From Parvibaculum sp963975745 (lineage in GTDB: Bacteria; Pseudomonadota; Alphaproteobacteria; Parvibaculales; Parvibaculaceae), in contig NZ_CAXBIB010000009.1 in the NCBI RefSeq assembly GCF_963975745.1, positions 1-64,000 of the forward strand: DNA of 64,000 bases. The letters are read 5' to 3'. The translations under genes and the position numbers were made by a program. Positions 32,715-41,661 of this stretch are shown here, one piece after another. Under the pieces are notes generated by a model. The model ran no database searches. It was not told the DNA's origin and saw only the letters and a list, made by a program, of their open reading frames with translations. Numbering within the stretch: the stretch's first letter is position 1; every line of letters starts with the position of its first letter.

Positions 32715-33160
32715 AACCCGATGTCGATCTGGTGCTGCAGGGCTTCTTCGGTACGCTGCTGATGGATGTCGCGCCGCATCTCAATGCCGAATACTCGATG
32801 GGCAATGTCGGCATCATGGGCATGATGATGTTCATGACCGCCGAAGAGCACGACCGCGCCGCCGAAATCCGTGTCGCCGAAAATACCGAAATACGGGCGC
32901 TGTTCGGCGAGGCGGCGCGTGTCGTCGAGGATACCGGTCTGAAGACGCGGCTCGGCGAAGCGGCGGCCTCGTGCGACGCCTCGTTGCGCATCAAGGCGCT
33001 CGACCAGAGCAATGCGGCGCTCAGCGGACTTCTGGTCGAGTTGCAGGCACATGTCGAAACTTCGAAGGCCGCATGGGCCGGACCGCTCGAAGCCCGAATC
33101 TGGGACTATCTGGTGGCCGCGACCGAGCGACGGAAGCTGCCTTTCCCGTCACTGGGGTAG
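32711..33160 (+). CDS. Small helical protein coupled to the APH-family kinase
   Basis: A 149-residue protein predicted to be nearly all helical. The N-terminal half has LQGFFGTLLMDVAPHLNAEYSMG and MTAEEHDRAAEIRVAENTEIRALF. I do not recognise a named family with certainty. The ATGA overlap with the kinase gene points to a fixed partner. In layout it recalls LvaB, the small protein needed for activity of the kinase LvaA, but sequence kinship is not shown. Start ATG at 32711. Confidence 0.6.
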   Translation: MKPDVDLVLQGFFGTLLMDVAPHLNAEYSMGNVGIMGMMMFMTAEEHDRAAEIRVAENTEIRALFGEAARVVEDTGLKTRLGEAAASCDASLRIKALDQSNAALSGLLVELQAHVETSKAAWAGPLEARIWDYLVAATERRKLPFPSLG

Positions 33161-33247
33161 GACGGCAACGCTTCCGCAATAATCCCGCTTCCCGCCGCCC
33201 GGTCCGGCGCGCTATGAGTGTGCGGTCCCACCGGAACCCTGCGCCTC

Positions 33248-34474
33248 ATGTCGCTTTCCCTCCGCCTGTCGATCTTTTACGGCTCGCTCTGTTTCTTCGG
33301 CGGCATCAACCTGCCTTTCTTTCCGGTCTGGCTGAAGTCGAAGGGGCTCGGTCCCGAAGACATTGCGCTGGTGCTGGCGGCCACGATGTTCCTGCGTATC
33401 GTCTCGGGACCGGTCTTCGCCTTTGTCGCCGACCGTTGGGAAAACCGGCGCGGCGTCGCGATCGCGCTTTCCTGGGCATCGCTCGCCACCGTCTCGCTCT
33501 TTCTGCTCACCGACGGCTTCTGGCCGATCTTCATTGTCGCGGCGCTGCTGATGTCGCTCTGGCCGTCGGTCACGCCGCTGCTCGAATCGATTGCGATGCG
33601 CGCGACGCAGGAACAGGGCGTCGACTATGGCCGCGTCAGACTCTGGTGTTCGATCACCTTCATCATCGCGGCGACGGGGGGCGGCTGGCTGCTCGAATGG
33701 AACCCGGCCTCCATCGTCATTCTCTGCATGATCGGTTCGATCGCCATCGGCCTCGCGGGCGCGCATCTGCTGGTCAAGGAACGTCCAGCCAGGAAGCGTA
33801 AACGGCGGCCGGGCGGGCAGCTACAGGCGTCACTTGCCATCGCGCGGCACCCGATCTTCCTCGTCGGTCTGCTGACAGCGAGTCTCGTTCAGTCGACCCA
33901 TGCGGTCTACTACGCGTTTGGCACGCTCAACTGGCTGCGCCTCGGCTATGGCGAAAACCTGATCGGCATACTCTGGGCCGTCGGCATTGTTGCCGAGATC
34001 ATCCTTTTCGCCTTTTCGGCGCGAGTGCTGAAACGCTTCAGTGCCACGTCTCTGCTTGCCATTGCGGCGGGAGCGGCAATCCTGCGCTGGTCGCTGACGG
34101 CTTTCGACCCGCCGCTCTGGGCGCTTTTCGGGCTGCAGATCCTCCACGCGCTGACCTTCTGTGCCGCACATCTCGGGGCGATGTATTTTGTTGCCGCCGC
34201 CGCGCCGAAGTCGCTGGCGGCGACCGCGCAAAGCCTCTACGGGGCGCTCTCATCCGGCGTTATCATGGGCCTGATGACGCTGATCGCCGGCCCCATCTAT
34301 CAGGCTTATGGACCCCAGGCCTATCTGCTGTCGGCGGCGGCCGGCGCGCTGGGGCTTGCGGGCGCGCTCTATGTTGCGGCACGCTGGAACGGCGGCGCGC
34401 TGGTCGAGGAAACCGAGGACGACGAGGAAGATGACAATCGAGATTATCCCAAGCCGGTCCGCCCTGGGTGCTGA
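33248..34474 (+). CDS. MFS transporter (HcaT/MFS_1-like)
   Basis: A 408-residue major facilitator with twelve membrane helices. The start FYGSLCFFGGINLPFFPVWLKSKGLGPEDIALVLAA is typical of the HcaT/LacY-like MFS_1 group that takes up aromatic acids or sugars by proton symport. The C-terminal tail is acidic (EETEDDEEDDN). Start 33248 (MSLSLRLS) is taken over 33218. The last 44 bp overlap the dioxygenase gene in another frame. In this cassette it may import the compound that the oxidative enzymes degrade. Confidence 0.82.
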   Translation: MSLSLRLSIFYGSLCFFGGINLPFFPVWLKSKGLGPEDIALVLAATMFLRIVSGPVFAFVADRWENRRGVAIALSWASLATVSLFLLTDGFWPIFIVAALLMSLWPSVTPLLESIAMRATQEQGVDYGRVRLWCSITFIIAATGGGWLLEWNPASIVILCMIGSIAIGLAGAHLLVKERPARKRKRRPGGQLQASLAIARHPIFLVGLLTASLVQSTHAVYYAFGTLNWLRLGYGENLIGILWAVGIVAEIILFAFSARVLKRFSATSLLAIAAGAAILRWSLTAFDPPLWALFGLQILHALTFCAAHLGAMYFVAAAAPKSLAATAQSLYGALSSGVIMGLMTLIAGPIYQAYGPQAYLLSAAAGALGLAGALYVAARWNGGALVEETEDDEEDDNRDYPKPVRPGC

Positions 34475-35288
34475 GGTTCGCGGCGTCGACCTGTCGAAAC
34501 CGCTGACAGACGATGCCTTCATGGCGATCCAGCAGGCCTGGTACGACCATATCGTGCTGCTGTTCCGCGGGCAGAAGCTTTCGGATGACGACCTGATCCG
34601 GTTTTCGCGGCGTTTCGGCGAACTCGACATCGCGCCGGCGAGTGCGACCGACATGGCGGGATCGCAGGAAAAGTCGCGGCCGGAGATCTGGATCATTTCC
34701 AACGTCGTCGAAAATGGCAAACCCATCGGCGCGCTGGGCGACAAGGAAGCCGAGTGGCATACCGACATGTCCTATGTGGCGGCGCCGCCAATGGCCAGCG
34801 TGCTCTACTCGCTGGAAATTCCGAAAGCCGGCGGCGACACCAGCTTTGCCAATATGTACAAGGCGCTTGAGGCGCTGCCGGCCGATCTGCGCGCCGCGAT
34901 CGAGGGCCGCATGTGCAATCATGATGCGAGCACCACCAGCGTTGGCGAGCTGCGCGCCGGTGCCGATGCCGTCGCCGATGTGCGCATGGCGCCCGGCGCG
35001 AAACATCCGGCGATCCGCACCCATCCGGCCACGGGCGGCAAGGCGCTTTATCTCGGCCGCCGCCTCAACGGTTACATCGAGGGCTACGGCGTCGAGGAAA
35101 GCGAGAAGCTGCTCGACCGGCTCTGGGCGCATTGCGCGAGACCGGAATTTTCATGGACGCATCAATGGGCCATCGGCGACATGCTGATCTGGGACAATCG
35201 CTGCGCCATTCACCGCCGCGATGCTTTCGACGGGCGCGAGCGGCGCGTCATGCATCGCACGCAGATCAAGGGCGATCGGCCGCGCTGA
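34431..35288 (+). CDS. TauD/TfdA-family 2-oxoglutarate-dependent dioxygenase
   Basis: A 285-residue non-haem iron oxygenase. The facial triad is His110 and Asp112 in EWHTDMSY and His261 in WDNRCAIHRRD; a later Arg (DGRERRVMHRT) binds 2-oxoglutarate. LGAEVRGVDLSKPL is the usual N-terminal strand pair. The TauD/TfdA family hydroxylates taurine, 2,4-D, alkyl sulfates and related compounds. The gene starts inside the end of the MFS gene (44-bp overlap), so the two are coupled. Confidence 0.87.
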   Translation: MTIEIIPSRSALGAEVRGVDLSKPLTDDAFMAIQQAWYDHIVLLFRGQKLSDDDLIRFSRRFGELDIAPASATDMAGSQEKSRPEIWIISNVVENGKPIGALGDKEAEWHTDMSYVAAPPMASVLYSLEIPKAGGDTSFANMYKALEALPADLRAAIEGRMCNHDASTTSVGELRAGADAVADVRMAPGAKHPAIRTHPATGGKALYLGRRLNGYIEGYGVEESEKLLDRLWAHCARPEFSWTHQWAIGDMLIWDNRCAIHRRDAFDGRERRVMHRTQIKGDRPR

Positions 35289-35391
35289 CATCGGCCAGCG
35301 CGCCCTTGCGTCAATCCCTGCGCCCGTTGACATCCGTTGCAGATGCGCCAGTTATTGCAGCAACGATATTCAACGAACGGGAGAGAACGAC

Positions 35392-36405
35392 ATGCGCGCG
35401 ATGGAAATTCAGGGCGCCTACGGCATCGACAATCTGAAGCTCGCCGACCGGCCGGTTCCGAAGGCCGGTCCGGGGCAGGTCGTCATCCGCATGAAGGCGG
35501 CCTCGCTCAACTTCCGCGATCTTGCGACCGTCAGCGGGACCTATGGTCCGGGTCACAAGCTGCCGCTCGTGCCGCTCTCGGACGGTTCGGGCGAGGTGGT
35601 GGAAGTGGGCGAGGGCGTGCGGCGCCTGAAGGTCGGCGACCGCGTGGCGCCGAGTTTCTTTCAGGGCTGGCTGTCGGGCGATCCGGTGCCTGAAACGCTC
35701 GGAACGACGGCGCTGGGCGGACCGATCGACGGTTGCGCGCAGGAATACATGTGTCTTTCCGCCGAAGGCGTGTCGAAGGCGCCGGCCAATCTCAGCCATG
35801 AGGAAATCGCCTGTCTTCCCTGTGCGGCGCTGACCGCATGGCGTGCGCTGGTGGTCGAAGGGCGGATGAAGGCCGGCGATACGGTACTTGTCCAGGGCAC
35901 CGGTGGCGTCTCGATCTTTGCATTGCAGTTCGCCAAGGCGGCCGGTGCGCGTGTCATCGTTACCTCGTCGTCGGACGAGAAGCTCGAGCGCGCGCGGAAG
36001 CTCGGCGCCGACGATTTCATCAACTACAGGACGACGCCCGACTGGGCAACGGAAGCCCGCAAGCTGACCGGCGGGCGCGGCGTCGATCATGTGGTCGAGG
36101 TCGGCGGTGCCGACACCTTCCCGCAATCGATCATGGCATCGCGCGTCGGCGGTCATGTCGGCGTCATCGGCCTGCTGTCGGGCATGACCAGGGACGTCAA
36201 TGTCGCGGCGATCTTCTCGCAGAACCTCAAGATCAGCGGCGTCACGGTCGGCAGCCGGGCCCATTTCGAGGACATGACGCGCGCGATCGAACAGAACGAC
36301 ATCCATCCGGTGATCGACAAGCGGTTCGGCCTCGAGGAGGCACAGGACGCATTGCGTCTGATGGCGGGGGCCTCGCATTTCGGCAAGATCGTGCTCGAGA
36401 TCTAG
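35392..36405 (+). CDS. Zinc-independent MDR-family NAD(P)-dependent oxidoreductase
   Basis: A 337-residue medium-chain dehydrogenase/reductase. The catalytic domain begins AMEIQGAYGIDNLKL; the place of the catalytic zinc cysteine is taken by NFRDL, as in quinone-reductase-like members without zinc. The Rossmann motif is VLVQGTGGVSIFALQFAKAAGARVI, and VDHVVEVGGADTFPQS follows. Annotations of relatives range from alcohol dehydrogenase to quinone reductase or enoyl reductase. Start follows GGGAGAGAACG. Last gene of the plus-strand catabolic cassette; it overlaps the convergent epimerase gene by 4 bp. Confidence 0.83.
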   Translation: MRAMEIQGAYGIDNLKLADRPVPKAGPGQVVIRMKAASLNFRDLATVSGTYGPGHKLPLVPLSDGSGEVVEVGEGVRRLKVGDRVAPSFFQGWLSGDPVPETLGTTALGGPIDGCAQEYMCLSAEGVSKAPANLSHEEIACLPCAALTAWRALVVEGRMKAGDTVLVQGTGGVSIFALQFAKAAGARVIVTSSSDEKLERARKLGADDFINYRTTPDWATEARKLTGGRGVDHVVEVGGADTFPQSIMASRVGGHVGVIGLLSGMTRDVNVAAIFSQNLKISGVTVGSRAHFEDMTRAIEQNDIHPVIDKRFGLEEAQDALRLMAGASHFGKIVLEI

Positions 36406-37385
36406 CCCCAGAGCGCCGTTTCGGCCGGGTGGACTGTGCTGCCTTCGTAGCGCAGGCCCGGCCGGCGGTCATCGGCCAGCAACAACGGGCCGTCGAGATC
36501 GACATAATCGGCGGCTTGCGCGATCAGCATGGCCGGTGCCATGGCCAGCGAGGTCGCGACCATGCAGCCGATCATCACGCGCAGCTTGCGCAGCTTCGCG
36601 CAGCGCATGACCGACAGTGCCTCGGTCAGCCCGCCGGTCTTGTCGAGCTTGACGTTGATGACATCGTAGAGGCCGACAAGCCGTTTCATGCCTTCAAGCC
36701 CATGCGCGCTCTCGTCGGCGCAGAGCGGCACCGGACAATCGATCCCGCGCAGGGCTTCGTCGTCCTTGGCCGGCAACGGCTGCTCGATCAGCGCGACGCC
36801 GAGCCGCGCCAGTTCGCGCGCCATCGGCATCACGTCGTCGGCCGCCCAGCCCTCATTGGCATCGACGATCAGCGTCGCGTTGGGCGCGCCGAGGCGCACT
36901 GCTTCGACACGGGCGATGTCGTCCGGGCCGCCGCCCAGCTTCAGCTTCAGAAGCGGGCGCGCCGCGGCGGCCCGCGCGGCCTCGCGCATCGCATCCGGCG
37001 CGGCGAGGCTCAGCGTATAGGCGGTCGTCACCGGGCCCGGTTCGGCAAGCCCCGCCAGCTTCCAGGCCGGACATTTCGCCTGCTTGGCTTCGAGATCCCA
37101 TAGAGCGCAATCGAGGGCGTTGCGCGCCGCGCCGCGCGGCATCGCGCGTTGCAGCTCCTCGCGGCTCAATCCATCGGCGATTTGCGGCTGGATGGCGCGG
37201 ATGGCGGCCAGCGTGTCCTTTTCGGTTTCGCCGTAACGCGCATAGGGCACGCATTCGCCGCGGCCGGTCAGTCCGTTCTCGCGCAGCGTCACGACGACGA
37301 CGCGGGCTTCGGTCTTCGATCCGCGCGAAATCGTGAAGGCGCCGGCGATCGGCCATGCCTGGGCTTCGGCGTCGATTTCGCGCAT
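36402..37385 (-). CDS. L-Ala-D/L-Glu (dipeptide) epimerase, enolase superfamily
   Basis: A 327-residue enolase-superfamily enzyme of the muconate lactonising subgroup. Catalytic lysines are Lys147/Lys149 (LKLKL) and Lys246 (VKLDKTGG); metal ligands are Asp175 (IVDAN), Glu201 (IEQP) and Asp224 (CADES). MIGCMVATSLAMAP near the end and the overall layout match dipeptide epimerases such as YcjG, which epimerise L-Ala-D-Glu from peptidoglycan recycling. The start follows a weak ribosome site. Confidence 0.87.
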   Translation of the reverse strand: MREIDAEAQAWPIAGAFTISRGSKTEARVVVVTLRENGLTGRGECVPYARYGETEKDTLAAIRAIQPQIADGLSREELQRAMPRGAARNALDCALWDLEAKQAKCPAWKLAGLAEPGPVTTAYTLSLAAPDAMREAARAAAARPLLKLKLGGGPDDIARVEAVRLGAPNATLIVDANEGWAADDVMPMARELARLGVALIEQPLPAKDDEALRGIDCPVPLCADESAHGLEGMKRLVGLYDVINVKLDKTGGLTEALSVMRCAKLRKLRVMIGCMVATSLAMAPAMLIAQAADYVDLDGPLLLADDRRPGLRYEGSTVHPAETALWG

Positions 37386-37477
37386 GGAGGGAGCGGGCCT
37401 TTCGCGTCGGGAGGCGGGAGCGCGATCATGGCGCGGCGCGGCGCCGCCGCCAAGCCCCGTATTGGCACAATGCGGCG

Positions 37478-39736
37478 CTAGATGCGGCCGGCGAAGAAGG
37501 CACCGTTCCAGTGCTCGCCGGGCGGATTGGCTTCATAGGCGGCGATGCGCGCTTCGTAGAAATCGTAAAGCGTCGGGATCGCGCCATTGAGCTTGCGGCA
37601 TTCGGCGATGGCAGCCCGCGCCTCGGCCCAGCGCTGGCTGCGATAGGCCGAGAAGATCAGCGCATGGGCTTCCTGCAGCGCGCGGAACTTCGGATTGGCG
37701 CGCATGATCGGATCGCCCAGCAGCGCATAGACGCGCCGGCCTTCCGGGTGGCGCGGCGTCGAGACCAGATCGATCTCGAGCAGGGCATAACGGTCGCCGA
37801 CGCTGCGTTGCGTGCCTTCGCCGACGATGATGGCCGGGCCGTAATGGCGTGCATTCTTCTGCAGATAGGCGGCGAAGCTGACCGGCTCGCCCAGCACGCC
37901 ATAATCGAAGCGTTGCACGGCGCCCATGTTGCCGGTGATCGCCGTGCCGGTGTCGATGCCGATCGACAGGCTCAGCGGCACATGGCTCAGATGCTGGCGG
38001 CGCGCATCCTCTTCGAGGAATTCGTTCAACGCTTCGAGGTTCTCGACCATGCGCAAGGCCGCGTCGCAGCCCTTGGAAGCGTGGTCGGAGGCGTCCAGCG
38101 GCGCATTCCAGACCGCGTAGAGCGTGTCGCCGACGCCGCGATCCACCATGCCGTTGCGATCCTGCACGATCTTGGTCATCGGCGAGAAGAAGCGGTTGAG
38201 AATATCGGCATAGGCCGTCGGATCCTCGAGATAGCGGTCGGCGATGATGTTGAAGCCGCGCAGGCCCGCGACCACCGAGGTCACGTCGCGCAGCGTGCCC
38301 TCGGCGCGGATCAGGCGCGGATTGGCCTTCATCTTCGCAAGACCCGAGGAGGAGAGGCGCCGGCCGAATTGCGTCTCGATGAAGCGGATCTCGTCTTCGG
38401 TATGAAGCCGCGTCATCAATGCGCAGGTCAGACAGGCCGCAAACAGCGTCACGCTGCCCAGCGCCGGGTCGATCAGCCAGCGGTGGGTCTCGAAGGCCCA
38501 CCAGGAGGCATAGCCGGCGCCGCCGATCAGCAGCAGTGTCAGCACGAAGCCCCAGCGGAAGCGGAACCGGCGCACGACCAGGATCACGACGATGCCGCCC
38601 AGGAAAATGAAAAGCTGTTCGGCGCTGCCGGCCCAGCCCGGCCGGACCAGATAGGCGCCCTCGACGATCTGGTCGATGGCGCTGGCGGCAATCGCGCCCG
38701 AAGCGAGGGTGCCGGCCGGCGTGTCGAACAGCCGCTCGCTGCCATTGGCCGATACGCCGATCACGGCGATGCGGCCTTCCAGCAGCGGCGCCGCGGCGTC
38801 GCGGGCCAGCACCTGCCAGGCCGGGACGGCGCTGCGCGTGTCGTCGCGGCCGAAATAGAGGCGCAGCTTGCCGTCCTTCATCGTGCGGGGCGCCAGCGGC
38901 GTACCCTCGATCGCGACGCGATCGATGCCGGGTTCCATCTCGAAGGAAAAACCGCTTTCGGGTGTCGTGACGATGGCGCGATAGCCGCTGCCGCCGCGCG
39001 CGACGCGCAGCGTCTCGAGCACATTGGCGGGATAGAGCGTGCCGTTCAGATTGACCAGCAGCGGCAGGTCGCGCATGCGGGCGCCGGGCGCGCCGTCGGC
39101 CAGGCTGGCGCCGACGCCGCGGGCGGCCGCCTCGAAGGGGGCGAGGGTCGGCCGCCAGATCTGGTGGTCGCGCATGTAGTGGCGCGGATCGCCGCCCTGC
39201 GGTGCCAATGCGGCCGGGCGCGCCGGCATGTGCTGGCCGTCGAAACCGGTCTTGCCGGGCAGGAAGGAAACGATCGAGGGTGTCGCGCGCAGCTGGGCGA
39301 TCAGTTCGCGGTCGTAATCGGGCAGGCCGGCCAGCGCGCCGATCAGGCCCGGCTGGCCCTCGCCCGCGGGCAGCGGCGCCCAGAGGCGCATCAGTTCGCG
39401 GCTCGCGGTCGGATCGGGTTCGGAAAGCGGGACATCGATCAGCACCGCGCTGGCGCCGGCCTCGCGCACCCGGTCGACCAGCTCGGCCACGCGCTTGCGC
39501 GGCCAGGGCCAGGCGCCGTAGCGCTTGGCGGTCTCGGCGTCGATGTCGACATGGATCGCGCGCGGCCCGGCCGGGGCGGCGCTGCGCGGCAGGATCTGTT
39601 GATAGAGATCGAAGACCTGGTTCTGCAGGAAGCTGCCCGCGCCGCGCAGATCATAGATCGCGACGGCAAGGCCCAGCACCAGCACGAGGCCGGGCAGGAT
39701 CGCGGACAGTCGGCGGAAGGCAGGCGTCGGATTCAT
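37478..39736 (-). CDS. CHASE2-domain class III nucleotidyl cyclase-like protein with altered active site
   Basis: A 752-residue membrane protein. One N-terminal helix (LSAILPGLVLVLGLAVAIYDL), a large periplasmic CHASE2 sensor (about 40-370, ending IAVIGVSANGSERLFDTPAG), two or three membrane helices (about 385-455), and a C-terminal class III cyclase domain (about 480-660). Key catalytic positions are changed: the first metal Asp is Gly491 (SVVAGLRGFN), the adenine-contact Lys is Arg in VDRGVGD, and the transition-state Asn and Arg are Ser620 and Tyr624 (VSFAAYL). The second metal Asp (GD) remains. It probably does not make cAMP, and may be a sensor or a partner of another cyclase. It is alone on its strand. 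Confidence 0.82.
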   Translation of the reverse strand: MNPTPAFRRLSAILPGLVLVLGLAVAIYDLRGAGSFLQNQVFDLYQQILPRSAAPAGPRAIHVDIDAETAKRYGAWPWPRKRVAELVDRVREAGASAVLIDVPLSEPDPTASRELMRLWAPLPAGEGQPGLIGALAGLPDYDRELIAQLRATPSIVSFLPGKTGFDGQHMPARPAALAPQGGDPRHYMRDHQIWRPTLAPFEAAARGVGASLADGAPGARMRDLPLLVNLNGTLYPANVLETLRVARGGSGYRAIVTTPESGFSFEMEPGIDRVAIEGTPLAPRTMKDGKLRLYFGRDDTRSAVPAWQVLARDAAAPLLEGRIAVIGVSANGSERLFDTPAGTLASGAIAASAIDQIVEGAYLVRPGWAGSAEQLFIFLGGIVVILVVRRFRFRWGFVLTLLLIGGAGYASWWAFETHRWLIDPALGSVTLFAACLTCALMTRLHTEDEIRFIETQFGRRLSSSGLAKMKANPRLIRAEGTLRDVTSVVAGLRGFNIIADRYLEDPTAYADILNRFFSPMTKIVQDRNGMVDRGVGDTLYAVWNAPLDASDHASKGCDAALRMVENLEALNEFLEEDARRQHLSHVPLSLSIGIDTGTAITGNMGAVQRFDYGVLGEPVSFAAYLQKNARHYGPAIIVGEGTQRSVGDRYALLEIDLVSTPRHPEGRRVYALLGDPIMRANPKFRALQEAHALIFSAYRSQRWAEARAAIAECRKLNGAIPTLYDFYEARIAAYEANPPGEHWNGAFFAGRI

Positions 39737-39902
39737 GTCTCACCGCAGGCGCCCCGGCAGCAGAAGCCGGCACGCATGCCCCATATTGAACCTGTCGACC
39801 CCGTCCTTGTCTTGTTACGGGACAAAGACGGATGTCGCCACAGCTTTCGCTGCAGCAACCGTTCCAATAGTGCGGGACCGGATTATGGCGAGACGGACGG
39901 GC

Positions 39903-40301
39903 CTATTCGGCGCCGGTTTCCTGCTTCAGATAGGCGATCAGGTTGGCGCGGTCCTCGGGCTTCTTCAGGCCCGGAAAGGCCATGTTGGTGCCCTTCACCA
40001 ACGCCGCCGGGCGTTCGAGATAGGCCGAGAGCGTTTCCTCGTTCCAGACCAGGCCTTCCTCGCCCTTGGCCTTCATCGCCTTGGAATAGTTGACGCCTTC
40101 CACGCTGCCTGCGGTGCGGCCGAAAAGCCCGTGCAGATTGGGGCCGATGCCGTTCTTGCCGCCCTCGTCGAGCGTATGGCAGGCCTTGCAGCGGGCGAAA
40201 AGCTTCTCGCCGGCGGCCGGATCGGCCTCCTCGGCCAGGGCCGCGCCCGGCAGCGAAAGCGTCAGGCCGATTGCCGTCAAAGCTGCATAGAAACCACGCA
40301 T
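39903..40301 (-). CDS. Periplasmic class I cytochrome c (c2/c550-like)
   Basis: A 132-residue secreted cytochrome c. The signal peptide spans residues 1-23 (MRGFYAALTAIGLTLSLPGAALA). The haem motif is C38-K-A-C41-H42, and the distal ligand is Met107 in VKGTNMAFPGLKKPEDRANLIAYL. It shuttles electrons between periplasmic or membrane partners, probably bc1 complex and an oxidase. ATG 40301 is preceded by AGGTGTTCTC. The much longer reading frame to 40838 is antisense to the Mla permease gene and not real. Confidence 0.92.
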   Translation of the reverse strand: MRGFYAALTAIGLTLSLPGAALAEEADPAAGEKLFARCKACHTLDEGGKNGIGPNLHGLFGRTAGSVEGVNYSKAMKAKGEEGLVWNEETLSAYLERPAALVKGTNMAFPGLKKPEDRANLIAYLKQETGAE

Positions 40302-40440
40302 GAGAACACCTTTCTGAAGAGCCGGGGGCAGAATCGTGCCGGTAAAATAGACTAATCGGTCGGGGAGGGAAGGCCATGCGACACGGGCGCGCGCAAGCTT
40401 TGTGTGGGATTGCTTGCCGCGGGCCGGGGGCGAGGGCACA

Positions 40441-41658
40441 GTGGCGCTCAGCGGACGGCATGGCGGGGATTTTGGGGGCGGTTTGGCCGGAACGGGCACA
40501 GCAGCAAGGGCGGAACCGGCGGCCGGCGCACCGGCGTCCTGTGCGGTCGGCGTCGAGGACGGAACGCTCCGCCTGGTCGCGGCCGGCGACTGGTCGATCG
40601 TCCATCTCGACCCGGTCGACCGGCAATTGCGCGCGCTGACGGCTGCGCCGCCCGCGGCGCGGCGGGCCGAGATCGATTTCTCGGCGATCGGCCGCTTCGA
40701 CACGGCGGGTGCCTGCGTGCTGGCGCGAACCCGGCGCCTGCTCGAGGCGAGCGGCCTCCCGGTCGTGCTGAAGGAGATCGGCGAGGGACAGCGCCTGCTG
40801 ATCGACCGCATCGGGGCCGCCGGCGCGCCCGAACCCATCCTCCGTCCGGCGCTGCCGCTCTATCTGCATTTCACCGGCAGGATCGGCGAGGCGATGCGCG
40901 CCATCGGCACGGAAGCCGTCGGCATGCTGGCTTTTGTCGGCGCCGTCGTCGTCACGCTCGGCCGCACCATCCGCCATCCCTCGCGGCTGCGCGTCATTCC
41001 CTTCGTCCATCACATGGAGAAGGCCGGCTTCGATGCGCTGCCGCTGGTCTGTCTGCTGACCTTCCTGATCGGTGCCGTCGTCGCCCAGCAGGGTGCCGTG
41101 CAGCTCAGGCAGTTCGGCGCCGAGGTCTTCACGGTCAACCTGATCGCCATCATCTTCCTGCGCGAGGTCGGCCTGCTGCTGACCGCGATCATTGTGGCGG
41201 GGCGCTCGGGCAGCGCCTTCACGGCCGAAATCGGCTCGATGAAGATGCGCGAGGAGATCGACGCGATGCGCACGCTCGGTCTCGATCCGATGGACATGCT
41301 GGTCGTGCCGCGCGTGCTGGCGCTGATCGTGGCGCTGCCGCTGCTGACCTTCGTCGCCAACATCATGGGCCTGATCGGCGGCGGCGTCGTCGTGCAGGTC
41401 ATGCTCAACATGTCGCCGGCCGTCTATATCCAGCGCGTGCAGGAGGCGATCGGCTTCTGGACTTTCGGTGTTGGCATCGTCAAGGCGCCCTTCATGGCGG
41501 CCACCATTGCGCTGGTCGGCTGCCGCGCCGGCATGGCGGTCTCGGGCAGCGCCGAGTCGGTCGGCGCGCAGACGACACGCTCGGTCGTCTATTCGATCTT
41601 TCTGGTCATCATTCTCGATGCGCTGTTCGCCATGTTCTTCACCGCGGTGGATATCTAG
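40441..41658 (+). CDS. mlaE: MlaE-type ABC permease with fused N-terminal STAS domain
   Basis: A 405-residue lipid ABC permease. Residues about 35-130 form a STAS/MlaB-like domain (VGVEDGTLRLVAAGDWSI through RRAEIDFSAIGRFDTAGACVLARTRRLLE); the rest is the MlaE permease with HMEKAGFDALPLV, GAVVAQQGAVQLRQFGAE, LREVGLLLTAIIVAGRSGSAFTAEIGSMK and EEIDAMRTLGLDP. With MlaF and MlaD it moves phospholipid between inner and outer membrane. GTG at 40441 with GAGGG upstream is chosen; the frame is open to 40402. First gene of a four-gene operon. Confidence 0.9.
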   Translation: MALSGRHGGDFGGGLAGTGTAARAEPAAGAPASCAVGVEDGTLRLVAAGDWSIVHLDPVDRQLRALTAAPPAARRAEIDFSAIGRFDTAGACVLARTRRLLEASGLPVVLKEIGEGQRLLIDRIGAAGAPEPILRPALPLYLHFTGRIGEAMRAIGTEAVGMLAFVGAVVVTLGRTIRHPSRLRVIPFVHHMEKAGFDALPLVCLLTFLIGAVVAQQGAVQLRQFGAEVFTVNLIAIIFLREVGLLLTAIIVAGRSGSAFTAEIGSMKMREEIDAMRTLGLDPMDMLVVPRVLALIVALPLLTFVANIMGLIGGGVVVQVMLNMSPAVYIQRVQEAIGFWTFGVGIVKAPFMAATIALVGCRAGMAVSGSAESVGAQTTRSVVYSIFLVIILDALFAMFFTAVDI

Positions 41659-41661
41659 GTC

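Noticed and set aside
37355..40093. A 912-codon plus-strand open frame opposite the CHASE2/cyclase gene
   Set aside because: The minus-strand product has clear domain structure; the plus-strand translation is Arg/Gln/His-rich without family motifs. Long antisense frames are common in DNA with this codon bias.
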